64,000 nucleotides of DNA from CAJJDF01 sp965657945 (GCA_965657945.1 CBFHPW010000012.1:1-64000), one strand, 5' to 3'. Shown: positions 8,996 to 17,807, counted from the stretch's first letter. The notes: generated from the sequence alone by a model not told the origin. Translations and numbers: made by a program.

Positions 8996-9297
8996 AAACA
9001 GCACATGAGCTGGTAAAATATAAAACTACATTGTGCTTTGTTTTAATTGTGATAGGGTAAGCCATTTTCCCTTTTTGAAATATTTACAATGTCCACTTAG
9101 CCGATGAAACCACGGATAAATTAATTCTTGCTCGAATCTCATTCGCGAATTGGATTTTTGGATTGAAAAGAGAAAAAATAATTTAATTTAAAATAGTTGA
9201 TTTTTCACTTTTAAGTTTGGCTCAAAAATGAGTTTGAGACGTTATTCTAATTGAATAAATAGAATGATTTCTAATACAACAAAAATATCTTTAACAC
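8996..9297. other. intergenic, no gene seen
   Basis: About 300 AT-rich bases without an open frame of useful length or a recognisable RNA. Confidence 0.55.
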
Positions 9298-9738
9298 ATG
9301 TCAAAAGTCAAATCATTATTTAAACTAATTTTAGAGATTACAATTGTTTTATATGTCTTTATAGCTTTAAAACAAATGAGAAAGATTCAATGGCTTTATT
9401 ATTTCTTCTTGTGGTTTTTCTCGCTTCTTGCCGCCTTGTTTCCGGCCTCCCTAATACACGTTTTAGTAGCTGGCTCGAATTCACTCGGTAACATTCTTTA
9501 CTTGCCCTGGACTTTTTATTTATTGTACATTCCATTTACACTAGTCATATTCTGGATGGCAAACGGAATTGTAAACTCTGTTTTAATTGCAATAGGAGAA
9601 GAGGATAAAGCAGGAAAGAATACGAAACATGTAATAATTGGATTTCTTCTGGTTTTAATCACCCTACATTTAGCTACCGGAGGCATAAGCGAGATGAAAA
9701 GAAAAGATGAGGCATACAAACGACAACTATCACGTTAA
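9298..9738 (+). CDS. four-helix integral membrane protein, unknown
   Basis: The 146-aa product has about four hydrophobic helices (near residues 8-23, 30-57, 66-95, 110-127) and a basic C-terminal tail. There is no cleavable signal and no motif that I recognise. It stands alone in the AT-rich accessory region, upstream of a HAD-family gene. The reading frame uses codons typical of its neighbours, so I take it as a real gene. Confidence 0.5.
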   Translation: MSKVKSLFKLILEITIVLYVFIALKQMRKIQWLYYFFLWFFSLLAALFPASLIHVLVAGSNSLGNILYLPWTFYLLYIPFTLVIFWMANGIVNSVLIAIGEEDKAGKNTKHVIIGFLLVLITLHLATGGISEMKRKDEAYKRQLSR

Positions 9739-9793
9739 ACGAAAAAAAATTAAATTAGATACTATGATTCCATCAATAATTCGTAAATAACAA

Positions 9794-10273
9794 ATGATCA
9801 ACTCAACAAAACCATTAATTTATATTGACATGGATGGTGTATTGGCAGATTTAGCAGAAGGCGCAAAAATTAATCCACTAAACAAGGAAGGAGCATTCAA
9901 TGACAAACCAGATGAAATTCCTAATGTATTCAGAAATCTTCCTGAAATACCTAACGCCATATTATCAGTAAAAACACTACTAGAAAGTAATAAATATGAC
10001 ATTTTCATTCTGACAACTGCACCATGGGATAATCCATCGGCATGGATAGATAAAAGATTGTGGATAGAAGAAAAATTTGGCGATTCTTTCAAGAAAAAAT
10101 TAATAATCTCACATAGGAAGGACCTTCTTAATGGCGACTTTCTTATAGATGACAGAACAGCTAATGGCGCAGGTGAATTTCAAGGTGAACACCTTCATTT
10201 CGGATGGGATTATGTAAATAAAAAATTTAATCAATTTAAAGATTGGAAATCCATTTTAGATAAACTTATTTAA
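9794..10273 (+). CDS. 5'(3')-deoxyribonucleotidase-like HAD phosphatase
   Basis: The 159-aa cytoplasmic protein opens with the HAD motif I DMDGVLADL (residues about 12-20), whose two Asp residues are nucleophile and acid. It has a motif II Thr in FILTTAPW, Lys and Arg around ISHRKDLL, and the metal-binding DDRTANG near the end. This order and size match the NT5C family, which removes phosphate from deoxyribonucleoside monophosphates. The lack of a large cap domain agrees. In an accessory region it could adjust nucleotide pools, but a housekeeping role is equally likely. Confidence 0.8.
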   Translation: MINSTKPLIYIDMDGVLADLAEGAKINPLNKEGAFNDKPDEIPNVFRNLPEIPNAILSVKTLLESNKYDIFILTTAPWDNPSAWIDKRLWIEEKFGDSFKKKLIISHRKDLLNGDFLIDDRTANGAGEFQGEHLHFGWDYVNKKFNQFKDWKSILDKLI

Positions 10274-10401
10274 TTAACCCATTAACTTTCATTTACCAAA
10301 CTCACTACTATCACTTTTAAATTAATGATGTATAATTTTAAAAATCAACTATTTAAAAAAAACACTTAAATTCAAGGTGCACAAATAAAACATTACTATC
10401 T

Positions 10402-11013
10402 ATGACCACATATTCAAAGGTAATTATTCTTTTACATGGCTTTAATTCTGCACCAGGACGAAAATATGAACAAATTAAAAGCTATTTAACAGAATGTAAT
10501 TTAAATGATAAGTGCGAATTAATTGCACCAAAATTAAATGTTAATCCTAAGAGCGCAATTCAGGAAATTAACAACTTAATTATAACTAATAAGGACAAAA
10601 CTGTATTTCTAATAGGAACATCACTGGGTGGTTTTTATGCCAACTATTTCAGGGCAAAATTCCAAGGAAACTTTCTTTATGTTCACAGCATTAATCCAAG
10701 TTGGACACCCTCGAAATCTTTAAGGAAATATAAAAACAAAGAACTTTCCAATTTTAAAACTCATGAAGCCTACTTATTTAAAGATTCATACTTAACTCAA
10801 TTAGAGAAATTTGAAAACTTCATCACTTCTCACCTTGAAAGCCCATCGAAAGAGCACTATTCTATCCATTTGTCCCAATCAGATGATGTATTAAAATTCG
10901 AAACTATGTTGGAATTCCTGAAAAAGAAACAAATTAAATTTCAAAAAAAAGAATACGAATCGGACCATAGATTCGATAAAATAAAGGAAGTAATGAAGCT
11001 TCTATTATTGTAA
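10402..11013 (+). CDS. YqiA/UPF0227-like alpha/beta-hydrolase esterase
   Basis: The 203-aa product has the oxyanion-hole region LLHGFNSAPGRKYEQI at its start and the nucleophile elbow GTSLGGFYA near residues 73-81. An acidic SQSDDVL precedes a catalytic His in SDHRF close to the end. This Ser-Asp-His layout and the length fit the YqiA (UPF0227) esterases, which hydrolyse short-chain esters in vitro. No signal peptide is seen, so it is cytoplasmic. The gene after it begins 13 bases past its stop and may be co-transcribed. Confidence 0.75.
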   Translation: MTTYSKVIILLHGFNSAPGRKYEQIKSYLTECNLNDKCELIAPKLNVNPKSAIQEINNLIITNKDKTVFLIGTSLGGFYANYFRAKFQGNFLYVHSINPSWTPSKSLRKYKNKELSNFKTHEAYLFKDSYLTQLEKFENFITSHLESPSKEHYSIHLSQSDDVLKFETMLEFLKKKQIKFQKKEYESDHRFDKIKEVMKLLLL

Positions 11014-11026
11014 TAATTAAGAATAA

Positions 11027-11206
11027 ATGAAAGTTTTTATAGTATTAAAAGAATATGACGAAACCGGCTTTTCCAAAGAAATTGATGTGTTTTCAAACTA
11101 TAAAGATGCCGAAAAATTCAAGCGCCAAGTAGAGTTTGATTATTTTTATATTTCACACTTTAAACAAGCCGTAATAATTGAAGAAGAAGTTAAACAAACC
11201 GAATAG
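11027..11206 (+). CDS. small protein of 59 aa, unknown
   Basis: The frame starts MKVFIVLKEYDETGFSKEID and ends VKQTE. It sits tightly between its neighbours, 13 bases after the esterase gene and three bases before the next gene, with a composition like theirs. It is charged, has no membrane segment, and begins with a strand-helix pattern seen in small regulators or antitoxin-like proteins. No family is recognised. Confidence 0.55.
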   Translation: MKVFIVLKEYDETGFSKEIDVFSNYKDAEKFKRQVEFDYFYISHFKQAVIIEEEVKQTE

Positions 11207-11209
11207 AAG

Positions 11210-11650
11210 ATGGAGATATCGATGAAGCAAGTAAATCAAATTAAAATAAATAATTACTCGTTATTGAAGAGCCAATTAGCTATAAAATATGATGGTAAGT
11301 TAACTTTTATTGCTTCCTCTAAGGGTGGTTTTGTAAGTAAATGCTATGTTCTTGAAAATGATAAAATCTACCAAATTGAAAACGTTATAACATTCGATAA
11401 TAAGCCTCTCGAATCAAAAATTTTTTACAAATATGTAAGTAAATTTTCTGATGAACATATTGAGAATTCAAAATTGAGAAGCTATAGATATTACCTGTTG
11501 TTTGAAGAAGAACTATTCGAAGATAATCAGTATATATTATATTCCGGTGTTAGATTTGGTCCGAAAGCAGGCAGTGGAAAAATTCAAAATTGTTTTTATA
11601 AAAATAAGACTCTTATTGTGGATCTAATTAGAACACAATGGATGGGTTAA
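11210..11650 (+). CDS. unknown protein, 146 aa
   Basis: The product is a soluble, mostly beta-rich protein without a signal peptide or membrane segment. Two Met codons lie near the start (residues 1 and 5); I keep the first because it directly follows the stop of the upstream 59-aa gene, implying one transcript. A conserved-looking C-terminal stretch contains GVRFGPKAGSGK. I do not recognise a family. The SGK resembles a loop but there is no Walker motif. Confidence 0.5.
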   Translation: MEISMKQVNQIKINNYSLLKSQLAIKYDGKLTFIASSKGGFVSKCYVLENDKIYQIENVITFDNKPLESKIFYKYVSKFSDEHIENSKLRSYRYYLLFEEELFEDNQYILYSGVRFGPKAGSGKIQNCFYKNKTLIVDLIRTQWMG

Positions 11651-11805
11651 TTTTTGTTTTAATCCACTAACTATTCAAAGGTTTCTTTTAAATCATCTTT
11701 AACTTTAATCAAATGATTCGATTTTTTTTAATGAATAAAAACAAGTTTTCATTAAATTCTAATGTTCAAATTGTATTTTTCAGTCAAATTTTATAATTTT
11801 AATGT

Positions 11806-11982
11806 ATGAGATGTAATGGGAAAATCAATGGAAAAGGTTGTGGCTCAAGATTATACAAGTGTCCTAAGTGTGCAACCACTGGCTGTAAAAACAAAAGTAA
11901 CGGAGTTGAATGCTCCAACAGCATTAAAAAAGATTCTGGCGGGACTTGTAAAAATTGCGGCAGCCATGTAAAACCAATTTAA
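11806..11982 (+). CDS. cysteine-rich mini protein, 58 aa
   Basis: The frame reads MRCNGKINGKGCGSRLYKCP and continues to HVKPI. It has eight Cys residues (3, 12, 19, 22, 27, 36, 48, 51), including CPKC and CKNC pairs, so it probably binds one or two zinc ions as a zinc-ribbon or LIM-like knuckle. It is basic, with no membrane segment. The downstream 207-aa gene starts 10 bases after its stop. Such mini proteins occur as hypothetical zinc fingers in Bacteroidota genomes; a nucleic-acid or protein adaptor role is inferred only. Confidence 0.65.
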   Translation: MRCNGKINGKGCGSRLYKCPKCATTGCKNKSNGVECSNSIKKDSGGTCKNCGSHVKPI

Positions 11983-11992
11983 CCAGTATTAA

Positions 11993-12616
11993 ATGGAAGA
12001 AATAAATAAATCTGAACTAGAAAGTGCTATTTCCAAATTATCGGAAATAGCTGATAAAATTGAAAATAATAGCTTTGAGGAGTTTTCTAATAAATTTGAC
12101 TTTAGCTTTGTTGACTTTATAAAATCCTCCGACTTTACTTTGAGTAACGCTCATTTAGAGAAGATATTAGAAAAAGTAAGAACTGAAGGTTCAAATAATA
12201 ATGGCAACTCATTTAAAATTGCTGAAAAGAATATTTTTGATTTGAATACAAAGAACCAAAAAACACTCTTCAATCTGTCATTTTTACATCTTTCAGTTAC
12301 CTTTAGATACACTGTTTTCAACACTCTTGACAATGAAGCGGAATGGGGGGATAATTACAGAGACTGGCTAAAACTTTTAGTTCAAATTTTTAACATTGAA
12401 GATTTAGACGATTATCATAGGTTTATATATTTGGAGAATTCACATGATTTTGACTCTGAACTACTATCCTTTGAAATTTTAAAATTATTACCCTCAGAAG
12501 TTAAGAATCTATATATTGATTTCATTGACGCATGGTTCAATGAAATAAAATTAGATGACGATATACAAGATACTGCTGATTTCTTAGTGAACTATTTAAG
12601 AGAAAAGCTAAATTAA
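11993..12616 (+). CDS. unknown acidic helical protein, 207 aa
   Basis: The product is acidic and predicted to be all helical, with no signal peptide, membrane segment or known motif. Long polar N-terminal helices lead to an aromatic-rich core (YHRFIYLENSHDF) and a C-terminal helix ending YLREKLN. Its position just after the Cys-rich mini gene suggests a two-gene unit. I could not assign a family. Confidence 0.5.
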   Translation: MEEINKSELESAISKLSEIADKIENNSFEEFSNKFDFSFVDFIKSSDFTLSNAHLEKILEKVRTEGSNNNGNSFKIAEKNIFDLNTKNQKTLFNLSFLHLSVTFRYTVFNTLDNEAEWGDNYRDWLKLLVQIFNIEDLDDYHRFIYLENSHDFDSELLSFEILKLLPSEVKNLYIDFIDAWFNEIKLDDDIQDTADFLVNYLREKLN

Positions 12617-12705
12617 CAATTCCGATATTACTTTAAGAATCCAAAAAAAACAGCATTTAAATTAGGATTCTGTAATACAGATCAAGATAAAAAAATTTGA
12701 AATAA

Positions 12706-13107
12706 ATGACAACAAGAGCAAATTGTTATAATACGGGAATCGCAAGTGAATATTTAATTATGTCACACTTATTTAGATTAGAAATTGAGTCATATCTTAG
12801 TTTAGGAAATGAAAAGTCTATAGATATTAGAGCCTTTAAAAATGATGGGACTCCCATTTCTATTGATGTTAAATCCGTTAGAGGATATAGCTCCTTGGTT
12901 GTTAATAATATTGAGTCAAAGATCGACCATTTTATTGTTTTCGTAATTTATAAAAATAAATTTTCAGACCTCACATCCTTACCTGATATATTTATCGTTC
13001 CAAGTACCAACCTTCCAAAAATCACATCTCAATGGAAAGATCAAAAACGAGTCATGAAGAGTAGTTTAATTGAATACCAGAATAAATGGAACAATTTAAT
13101 TAGTTAG
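12706..13107 (+). CDS. stand-alone PD-(D/E)XK endonuclease-like protein
   Basis: The 133-aa product has the small PD-(D/E)XK layout. A helix carries GIASEYLIMSHL (Glu about residue 15), then comes a strand with SIDIRAF (Asp about 40), and then ISIDVKSVRG, where the Asp-x-Lys supplies the metal-binding and catalytic residues. This resembles the Pfam group of intron- and restriction-associated PD-(D/E)XK endonucleases (PDDEXK_11-like). No methylase or specificity subunit lies beside it. It may be a homing-type or solitary nuclease of the accessory region. Confidence 0.65.
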   Translation: MTTRANCYNTGIASEYLIMSHLFRLEIESYLSLGNEKSIDIRAFKNDGTPISIDVKSVRGYSSLVVNNIESKIDHFIVFVIYKNKFSDLTSLPDIFIVPSTNLPKITSQWKDQKRVMKSSLIEYQNKWNNLIS

Positions 13108-13579
13108 ATATTTATTTATTGAAATACATTTAAAATACTTCATTTCGAAATTCAAAAAAGCTCACAGACTACGTTACTGAAAAAATGAAGAATGATTATC
13201 TAAATTTAGAGCAGCTTGCCTTTCGTGAAATAATTAACTGTTGGTAACGTTTAAAATTAATTTTAAACATCATAATTCTCCATTTGACTAAGTATAGTGC
13301 GAAGAATGGTGTTTTCATGAGTAGCCTACATAAGAATCGTCCCTTAATCTCCAATGCACTTCATTTAGGATTTAGTAAAATAAAAGTTGGAAAATTTTTA
13401 CTCAAATTAATCCAGTCTGAGTATTCTGGTTCAGCTCCAGGCTTTTTTATTATATGACACGACCATTGAAAAGCAACGGATTCTAAAATAATTAAAGCTA
13501 TTCATTTGGATTTATTTAAATCTGAAGTATGAGTTATAGATTTTCGAGAATCTCAAATACCTGATTGGATTTAAATCAT
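13108..13579. other. intergenic, no intact gene
   Basis: About 470 bases with no frame of useful length. A short frame near 13184 encodes only 20 residues. It may hold decayed coding sequence, but nothing can be matched inside the window. Confidence 0.5.
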
Positions 13580-14263
13580 TCAATCATCAAAATTGAAATC
13601 TGAGTCTTGTTGGGACATATTTTGCTCTAATTCAAAATGAAATGTATCCATTAATAATTTTAAATCAGACCATAACAACCTGTCTGACCTGCCAAATAAC
13701 CAAGATGATTCCAAATTATACAGATCTTCAATTTTTTGGGTTTTAATTTCACTTTTCATACCAAACCAGCTTGTTTTAACTTGAGTAATTTTGAAACCTC
13801 GAAATTTTATATTATAACTGTTATCCTTTAAAACAATTCTATACAAGCATTCCAACCCCACATCTCTTTGTTCAGAAGTTAGGAGTAAAGTTCGAACTTG
13901 ACTTATACTAAGAGTAATCTGACCGATTAAAGTATCATTACCAGAACCACAAGGTTCTTTTATCTCATCAGCAATGCTCAATTCTGCATTGTGAAGCTTT
14001 AATTTATAAGTAAAACTGGCACTATTAAATAAATTACTTCGACCATTAATACAGAATTCAGATAAACTTCTTGTTAAATCAGACATTGTTTTTACCGATG
14101 TATAGTTTTCACAGAGTGTAATTGATTGAGACTTTATTTTTTTGCTGTTATATTCAAACTGAACTTTATCATTATGAATAGGTAATTTCCAATCTAAATT
14201 AAATTGCGAAAAACTATTGAGGAAAAGTCCAACGAAAAAAACTAACGGTATAAATTTATTTAT
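13580..14263 (-). CDS. exported protein of unknown function, start codon possibly lost
   Basis: The first ATG of the frame (14086) gives 168 aa with no signal. The frame is open for 60 further codons upstream to a stop at 14267-14269. Those codons encode a textbook signal peptide, NKFIPLVFFVGLFLNSFSQ, followed by a normal mature sequence. The codon where Met is expected reads ATA (14261-14263), with ATC before it. Either an ATA/ATC start is used, or the ATG mutated, or there is a base-call error. The mature protein is mostly beta-like with two or three Cys; no family is recognised. Confidence 0.55.
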   Translation of the reverse strand: MNKFIPLVFFVGLFLNSFSQFNLDWKLPIHNDKVQFEYNSKKIKSQSITLCENYTSVKTMSDLTRSLSEFCINGRSNLFNSASFTYKLKLHNAELSIADEIKEPCGSGNDTLIGQITLSISQVRTLLLTSEQRDVGLECLYRIVLKDNSYNIKFRGFKITQVKTSWFGMKSEIKTQKIEDLYNLESSWLFGRSDRLLWSDLKLLMDTFHFELEQNMSQQDSDFNFDD

Positions 14264-14638
14264 GATTTAAATTTATAATAAACACTGTTCTAAGGTAATA
14301 AAAAAAACGACATAAAAAATCTGATTTTAAATCCAATTTCAATAAAGATTAATTACTAAAATTTAAATAAAACGCAATATTTATTAATTGTACAAAATCA
14401 AAAAAACTAATAAAATATTAAAAAAAGAAAAGTCTCAAATTTAAAAATCACATAATAGATTAAACAATATTAAAACAACTTAAAACTCTTTCTTTTTAGG
14501 GATTATTTCGAATATAAAACTGATACAAGAAACAATAAATATGAGAGAAATTCAAAGCCTAATAAAGTCGCGAAAATTTCATATTTTTAAACATAATTAT
14601 TATTAATTTTTATTTTTAAAAATAAAACATCTTATTGT
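14264..14638. other. AT-rich intergenic, no gene seen
   Basis: About 370 bases with long A and T runs and no open frame. It separates two divergent exported proteins and presumably holds both promoters, but no clear TAnnTTTG box stands out. Confidence 0.5.
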
Positions 14639-14974
14639 ATGAAACGAATCATAATTGTAGCGTCCATAATATTTCTATCTATGCATGTGAAATCACAAAA
14701 AATTGTGGTTACCGAATATGCCAATCAAGCTGATTTGAAAGTATTTGTGGTAGGCTATGCCAATCAGGCTGACTTAAAAGTGTTTAAAGTTGAATATTCC
14801 AATCAAGCCAAAGGCAACGAGGGCCTTTGGCATTTTGTAAAATATAATAATCAAGCAGAAAAGAAAATCTATTTTGTTGATTATGTAAGCCAAAGTGATT
14901 TGAAAGTTTTTTTTGTAAACTATAAAAATCAAGCAGGCTGGAATAAGAAATCCAAACAACATTTAATGTATTAA
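14639..14974 (+). CDS. DUF6150-like exported repeat protein
   Basis: The 111-aa product has a signal peptide ending near residue 19 (MHVKSQ). The mature part is about six repeats of roughly 13-16 residues with the pattern Tyr-x-Asn-Gln-Ala-Asp-Leu-Lys-Val-Phe-x-Val (for example EYANQADLKVFVVGYANQAD). This matches what I recall of the DUF6150 family of small secreted Bacteroidota proteins. The repeats should form a compact beta structure. The stop shares a TTAA with the stop of the convergent HTH gene. Confidence 0.7.
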   Translation: MKRIIIVASIIFLSMHVKSQKIVVTEYANQADLKVFVVGYANQADLKVFKVEYSNQAKGNEGLWHFVKYNNQAEKKIYFVDYVSQSDLKVFFVNYKNQAGWNKKSKQHLMY

Positions 14975-15339
14975 TAATCTCTCCGGGAGTTTCTTCTTTT
15001 CACTCTATCTCTTATTTTTTCAACCGTCATTTCCGCAACACTCGGTCTCCCTTTTTTAATCCATTCTTCAATTTGTTTCCGAGAAAAGGTTAAGGGCTTT
15101 CCTGAAGTAACAACCGGTATTTCTCCTCTCGATACTTTGGTGTAAATAGTCTTCTCCTTATACCCTGTTATCTCAGCAACCTCTTGAAGGTAAATCATAT
15201 CAGTTTCATAATTCTCGAGTTCATTTGAATTTTCAATACTTTGGAGCTCGATAAACAAATCAAATACAATTTCTCGCAATATTTCTTTGAGCTCACCTAC
15301 TGTAAGGGCAAAACTTGGTTTATTATCTTCTGTTGTCAT
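14971..15339 (-). CDS. helix-turn-helix (excisionase-type) DNA-binding protein
   Basis: The 122-aa product has an acidic N-terminal helix region and, from about residue 49, an HTH_17/excisionase-like domain: IYLQEVAEITGYKEKTIY, KVSRGEIPVV, then a wing and RKQIEEWIKKG. A basic tail ends RNSRRDY. Such proteins accompany integrases in Bacteroidota elements and act as excision factors or regulators. It lies about 200 bp downstream of the integrase pair on the same strand, which supports that role. Confidence 0.75.
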   Translation of the reverse strand: MTTEDNKPSFALTVGELKEILREIVFDLFIELQSIENSNELENYETDMIYLQEVAEITGYKEKTIYTKVSRGEIPVVTSGKPLTFSRKQIEEWIKKGRPSVAEMTVEKIRDRVKRRNSRRDY

Positions 15340-15422
15340 TATTTTTTTTTATTATAACTAAACAATGTGTCAGCTTTCTTTTACAAAAAAAGTCATTGTA
15401 ACAGATCAAAAAGACAAAAAGG

Positions 15423-15438
15423 TACTCCGTTCGGAGTA
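15423..15438. promoter_or_regulatory. 16-bp palindrome upstream of the HTH gene
   Basis: The sequence TACTCCGTTCGGAGTA has 7-bp arms around a TT. It lies about 85 bp upstream of the HTH gene in otherwise AT-rich DNA, so it could be the operator or excision site bound by that protein. A partial CCGGAGT recurs near 15525. Confidence 0.4.
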
Positions 15439-15537
15439 ATAGCGATATGGAAAAATTAAAACCCTTGTATACCAGTTATTTACAAGATAGCTAACTTGAA
15501 AAAGTTAGGAGTTCAATATTAATCCGGAGTTGAAAAA

Positions 15538-16686
15538 TCATGTTTTTGGACTATTTTCAATTGTTGATTTAAATTTTGTAACAATCTCAATAAGCTTTTC
15601 ACATCTTTTGCTGTTTTTTCCTGACGCATCAGAAATTTTTTTGGCATGTGCTATATTTATAACTTCACCCTTATTGGGTTTATTCTTAACCGTTATTTTA
15701 AAACATAACGTTCCTATTTGCCATTTTGCAGTTCCCGATATATGGTTACAAATATTGGCTGAATCGATTGCTTGAATAAATTTTCTCAACTCAAAATAAG
15801 TCCCAATCCAAATTAATTTATTTTCATTGGAAATAACAGCTGGTTGAAATAAACTAATAAAGGACTTGAAATTAGTTTCATGATGAAGAAAATCATCTTT
15901 TAATTGATTAAAAATTTCAACAAAATTAACGAATCTAAAGTTTTTGGACTCGAATATAGACTGGTCTTGAAAATATTTTTGAATAAAGAATGTTTGATAT
16001 TTTAAATTGATCTCGGAATTAACTCTTATTCCTTTTTTTACAAATTCATATTCACTTAAAAACAATTCACAATTCCATGTTAACGCTCCTTTTACAAAAC
16101 TATCTTTCCTTTTGTTAAAATTATTGATCCAACTTTTTAATGTTAAGGTTAAGTTTTCGGAAAAAAAACCTTCTGAATATTGAATTAAAACAATGTCCAA
16201 AGATTTTAAATAACGATCAAAATCTGAATGATAAAGAAACTCCAAATTGAAATCAAGAAATTTTTCCAAAAACTTGTATCCATTCTCGAAGTGCTTTAAC
16301 CTTCTCGCAAACCAAAATTCAAAATCTGATAGTAAGGGAGTAATAAAAATTGATTGTTCGTGGGAAAAAAAATCATTTTGATATGGAAAAAATCCCAGTT
16401 TAACGAGTTCAAAAAAACTCTTACATTGTCTGTATTGATTCATTTGAACAATAGAGTATGAATCCATAGTTTTATGGGACACAAAAGGCTCAATAGCTTT
16501 AAATTCTGAAGCAGAACCTTCCTTAGATTGATTCAAATAAGCTGTAATAACCAATTCTTCATATCGTTGCTTTAACATCTCTGTGGTTTCGAAGGAACTT
16601 TTTCCCTCTAAAAACTCTAATGCTTCAATTCTCCATATTTGACCTAAATCAATTCTGTAATATTCTAACTCATAGTTTACATCCAT
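15538..16686 (-). CDS. unknown integrase-partner protein
   Basis: The 382-aa product has no signal peptide or membrane segment. It has a helical, aromatic-rich middle and a C-terminal part with IWIGTYFELRKFIQAI followed by a basic stretch. The overall look recalls RteC-like proteins that control excision of Bacteroidota conjugative elements, but the resemblance is weak and is my inference. It starts one base past the integrase stop, so both are surely co-transcribed. An element-control role is likely. Confidence 0.55.
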   Translation of the reverse strand: MDVNYELEYYRIDLGQIWRIEALEFLEGKSSFETTEMLKQRYEELVITAYLNQSKEGSASEFKAIEPFVSHKTMDSYSIVQMNQYRQCKSFFELVKLGFFPYQNDFFSHEQSIFITPLLSDFEFWFARRLKHFENGYKFLEKFLDFNLEFLYHSDFDRYLKSLDIVLIQYSEGFFSENLTLTLKSWINNFNKRKDSFVKGALTWNCELFLSEYEFVKKGIRVNSEINLKYQTFFIQKYFQDQSIFESKNFRFVNFVEIFNQLKDDFLHHETNFKSFISLFQPAVISNENKLIWIGTYFELRKFIQAIDSANICNHISGTAKWQIGTLCFKITVKNKPNKGEVINIAHAKKISDASGKNSKRCEKLIEIVTKFKSTIENSPKT

Positions 16687-16687
16687 A

Positions 16688-17806
16688 TTATATATCTAAA
16701 TTAGGGATGGCATTAGAAGCATCAATTTTCTTTTGATCGATTATTTTGGCATACACTTGGGTGGTTTTTAACTCTCTATGCCCCAGTAATTTTGAAACTG
16801 TATAAATATCTGTTCCATTTGTTAATTGAAGAGTGGCATAAGTGTGACGCCCACAATGAAAAGTTATTGTTTTTGTTATACCAGCTTTTAGGACCCACTG
16901 CTGAAGTTTCAAATTGTACCAAGCTGAATACTTGAGTCCTTTAAAAATTTGTTCTTCAGAATCACCTCTTTGGGATAATAAGGAATAAGACTGATTTGAA
17001 ATCGGTAAAGTCTCAACTCCTTTTGTCTTTATTTGTCTAAATCGAATAAACCAATATTCCTTATCCTTGGAATAGATTAAATCTTTCCACTTTAGATTTT
17101 GAATATCCGACCATCTTAAACCAGTTAAACAACTAAATAAGAAGGCATCTTTTAAGATTTCAACTTCACATTCGGCCTTAACTAATTTTTGTAACTCCTC
17201 AAAAGTTAAAAATTCTCGTTGTACCTCACCAGGCTTAAAACCTTTTATTTGCTGTGCCGGATTTTTAAGGATATGTTCTTCCTGATGAGCTTGTCTCAAT
17301 GATGCCTTAACTTTATTAAAATAGGAATGAAGAGTGTTTTGAGATAGCTTTTTATTACTCTTTGTACGTGCTTCATCCATCAAATAACTCTTAAAATTCT
17401 CGAGAAAAAGAACATCCACCTGATTAATGGGTAGATCATTCGGACAGAACTTCAATAAATGCTTCCAAACGCTGTCCCAATTCCCATAATTATTCTTACT
17501 GTTGTAACGTTTATCCGCTAATTGTTTAAAATATTCAACAAACATGACATTAGACTTATCCTTTTTTGACAACTCCCCTAAAGAGTTATTCTTATATGCC
17601 AAATCAATTAACTGTTTTGCTCTTATCCTTTCAGCTGCTTCAAGTGTTTCCCGATTACTCTTCTTTTGAGTTCCTTTTGGATTGTCATAAAGAAATAGAT
17701 CTAGGGAATGGGTTGTTCTTTTTTTTATTGCAGACGGGTTGTATATATCTAAATATAATTTAGCAATACCACGACTAGTTTTTCTCTTTCTAACAGTTAT
17801 CGTCAT
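16688..17806 (-). CDS. tyrosine site-specific integrase
   Basis: I start the protein at MTITVRKRKTSRGIAKLY (372 aa). The in-frame Met 16 codons upstream lies within the repeat array and gives an unlikely N-terminus. The order is an arm-binding domain (1-85), a SAM-like core-binding domain (about 90-190) and a catalytic domain. Catalytic residues are visible: Arg in LTGLRWSDIQNLKW, the HCGRHTYA box, LLGHRELKTT, and the nucleophile Tyr in QVYAKI. This is the usual Bacteroidota integrase of phages and integrative elements. It lies immediately downstream of mnmE, so this is probably one edge of an element, although no att repeat was found in the window. Confidence 0.9.
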   Translation of the reverse strand: MTITVRKRKTSRGIAKLYLDIYNPSAIKKRTTHSLDLFLYDNPKGTQKKSNRETLEAAERIRAKQLIDLAYKNNSLGELSKKDKSNVMFVEYFKQLADKRYNSKNNYGNWDSVWKHLLKFCPNDLPINQVDVLFLENFKSYLMDEARTKSNKKLSQNTLHSYFNKVKASLRQAHQEEHILKNPAQQIKGFKPGEVQREFLTFEELQKLVKAECEVEILKDAFLFSCLTGLRWSDIQNLKWKDLIYSKDKEYWFIRFRQIKTKGVETLPISNQSYSLLSQRGDSEEQIFKGLKYSAWYNLKLQQWVLKAGITKTITFHCGRHTYATLQLTNGTDIYTVSKLLGHRELKTTQVYAKIIDQKKIDASNAIPNLDI

Positions 17807-17807
17807 T

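Noticed and set aside
15538..16686. Naming the integrase partner RteC
   Set aside because: Only general layout and position agree; no clear family motif was found.
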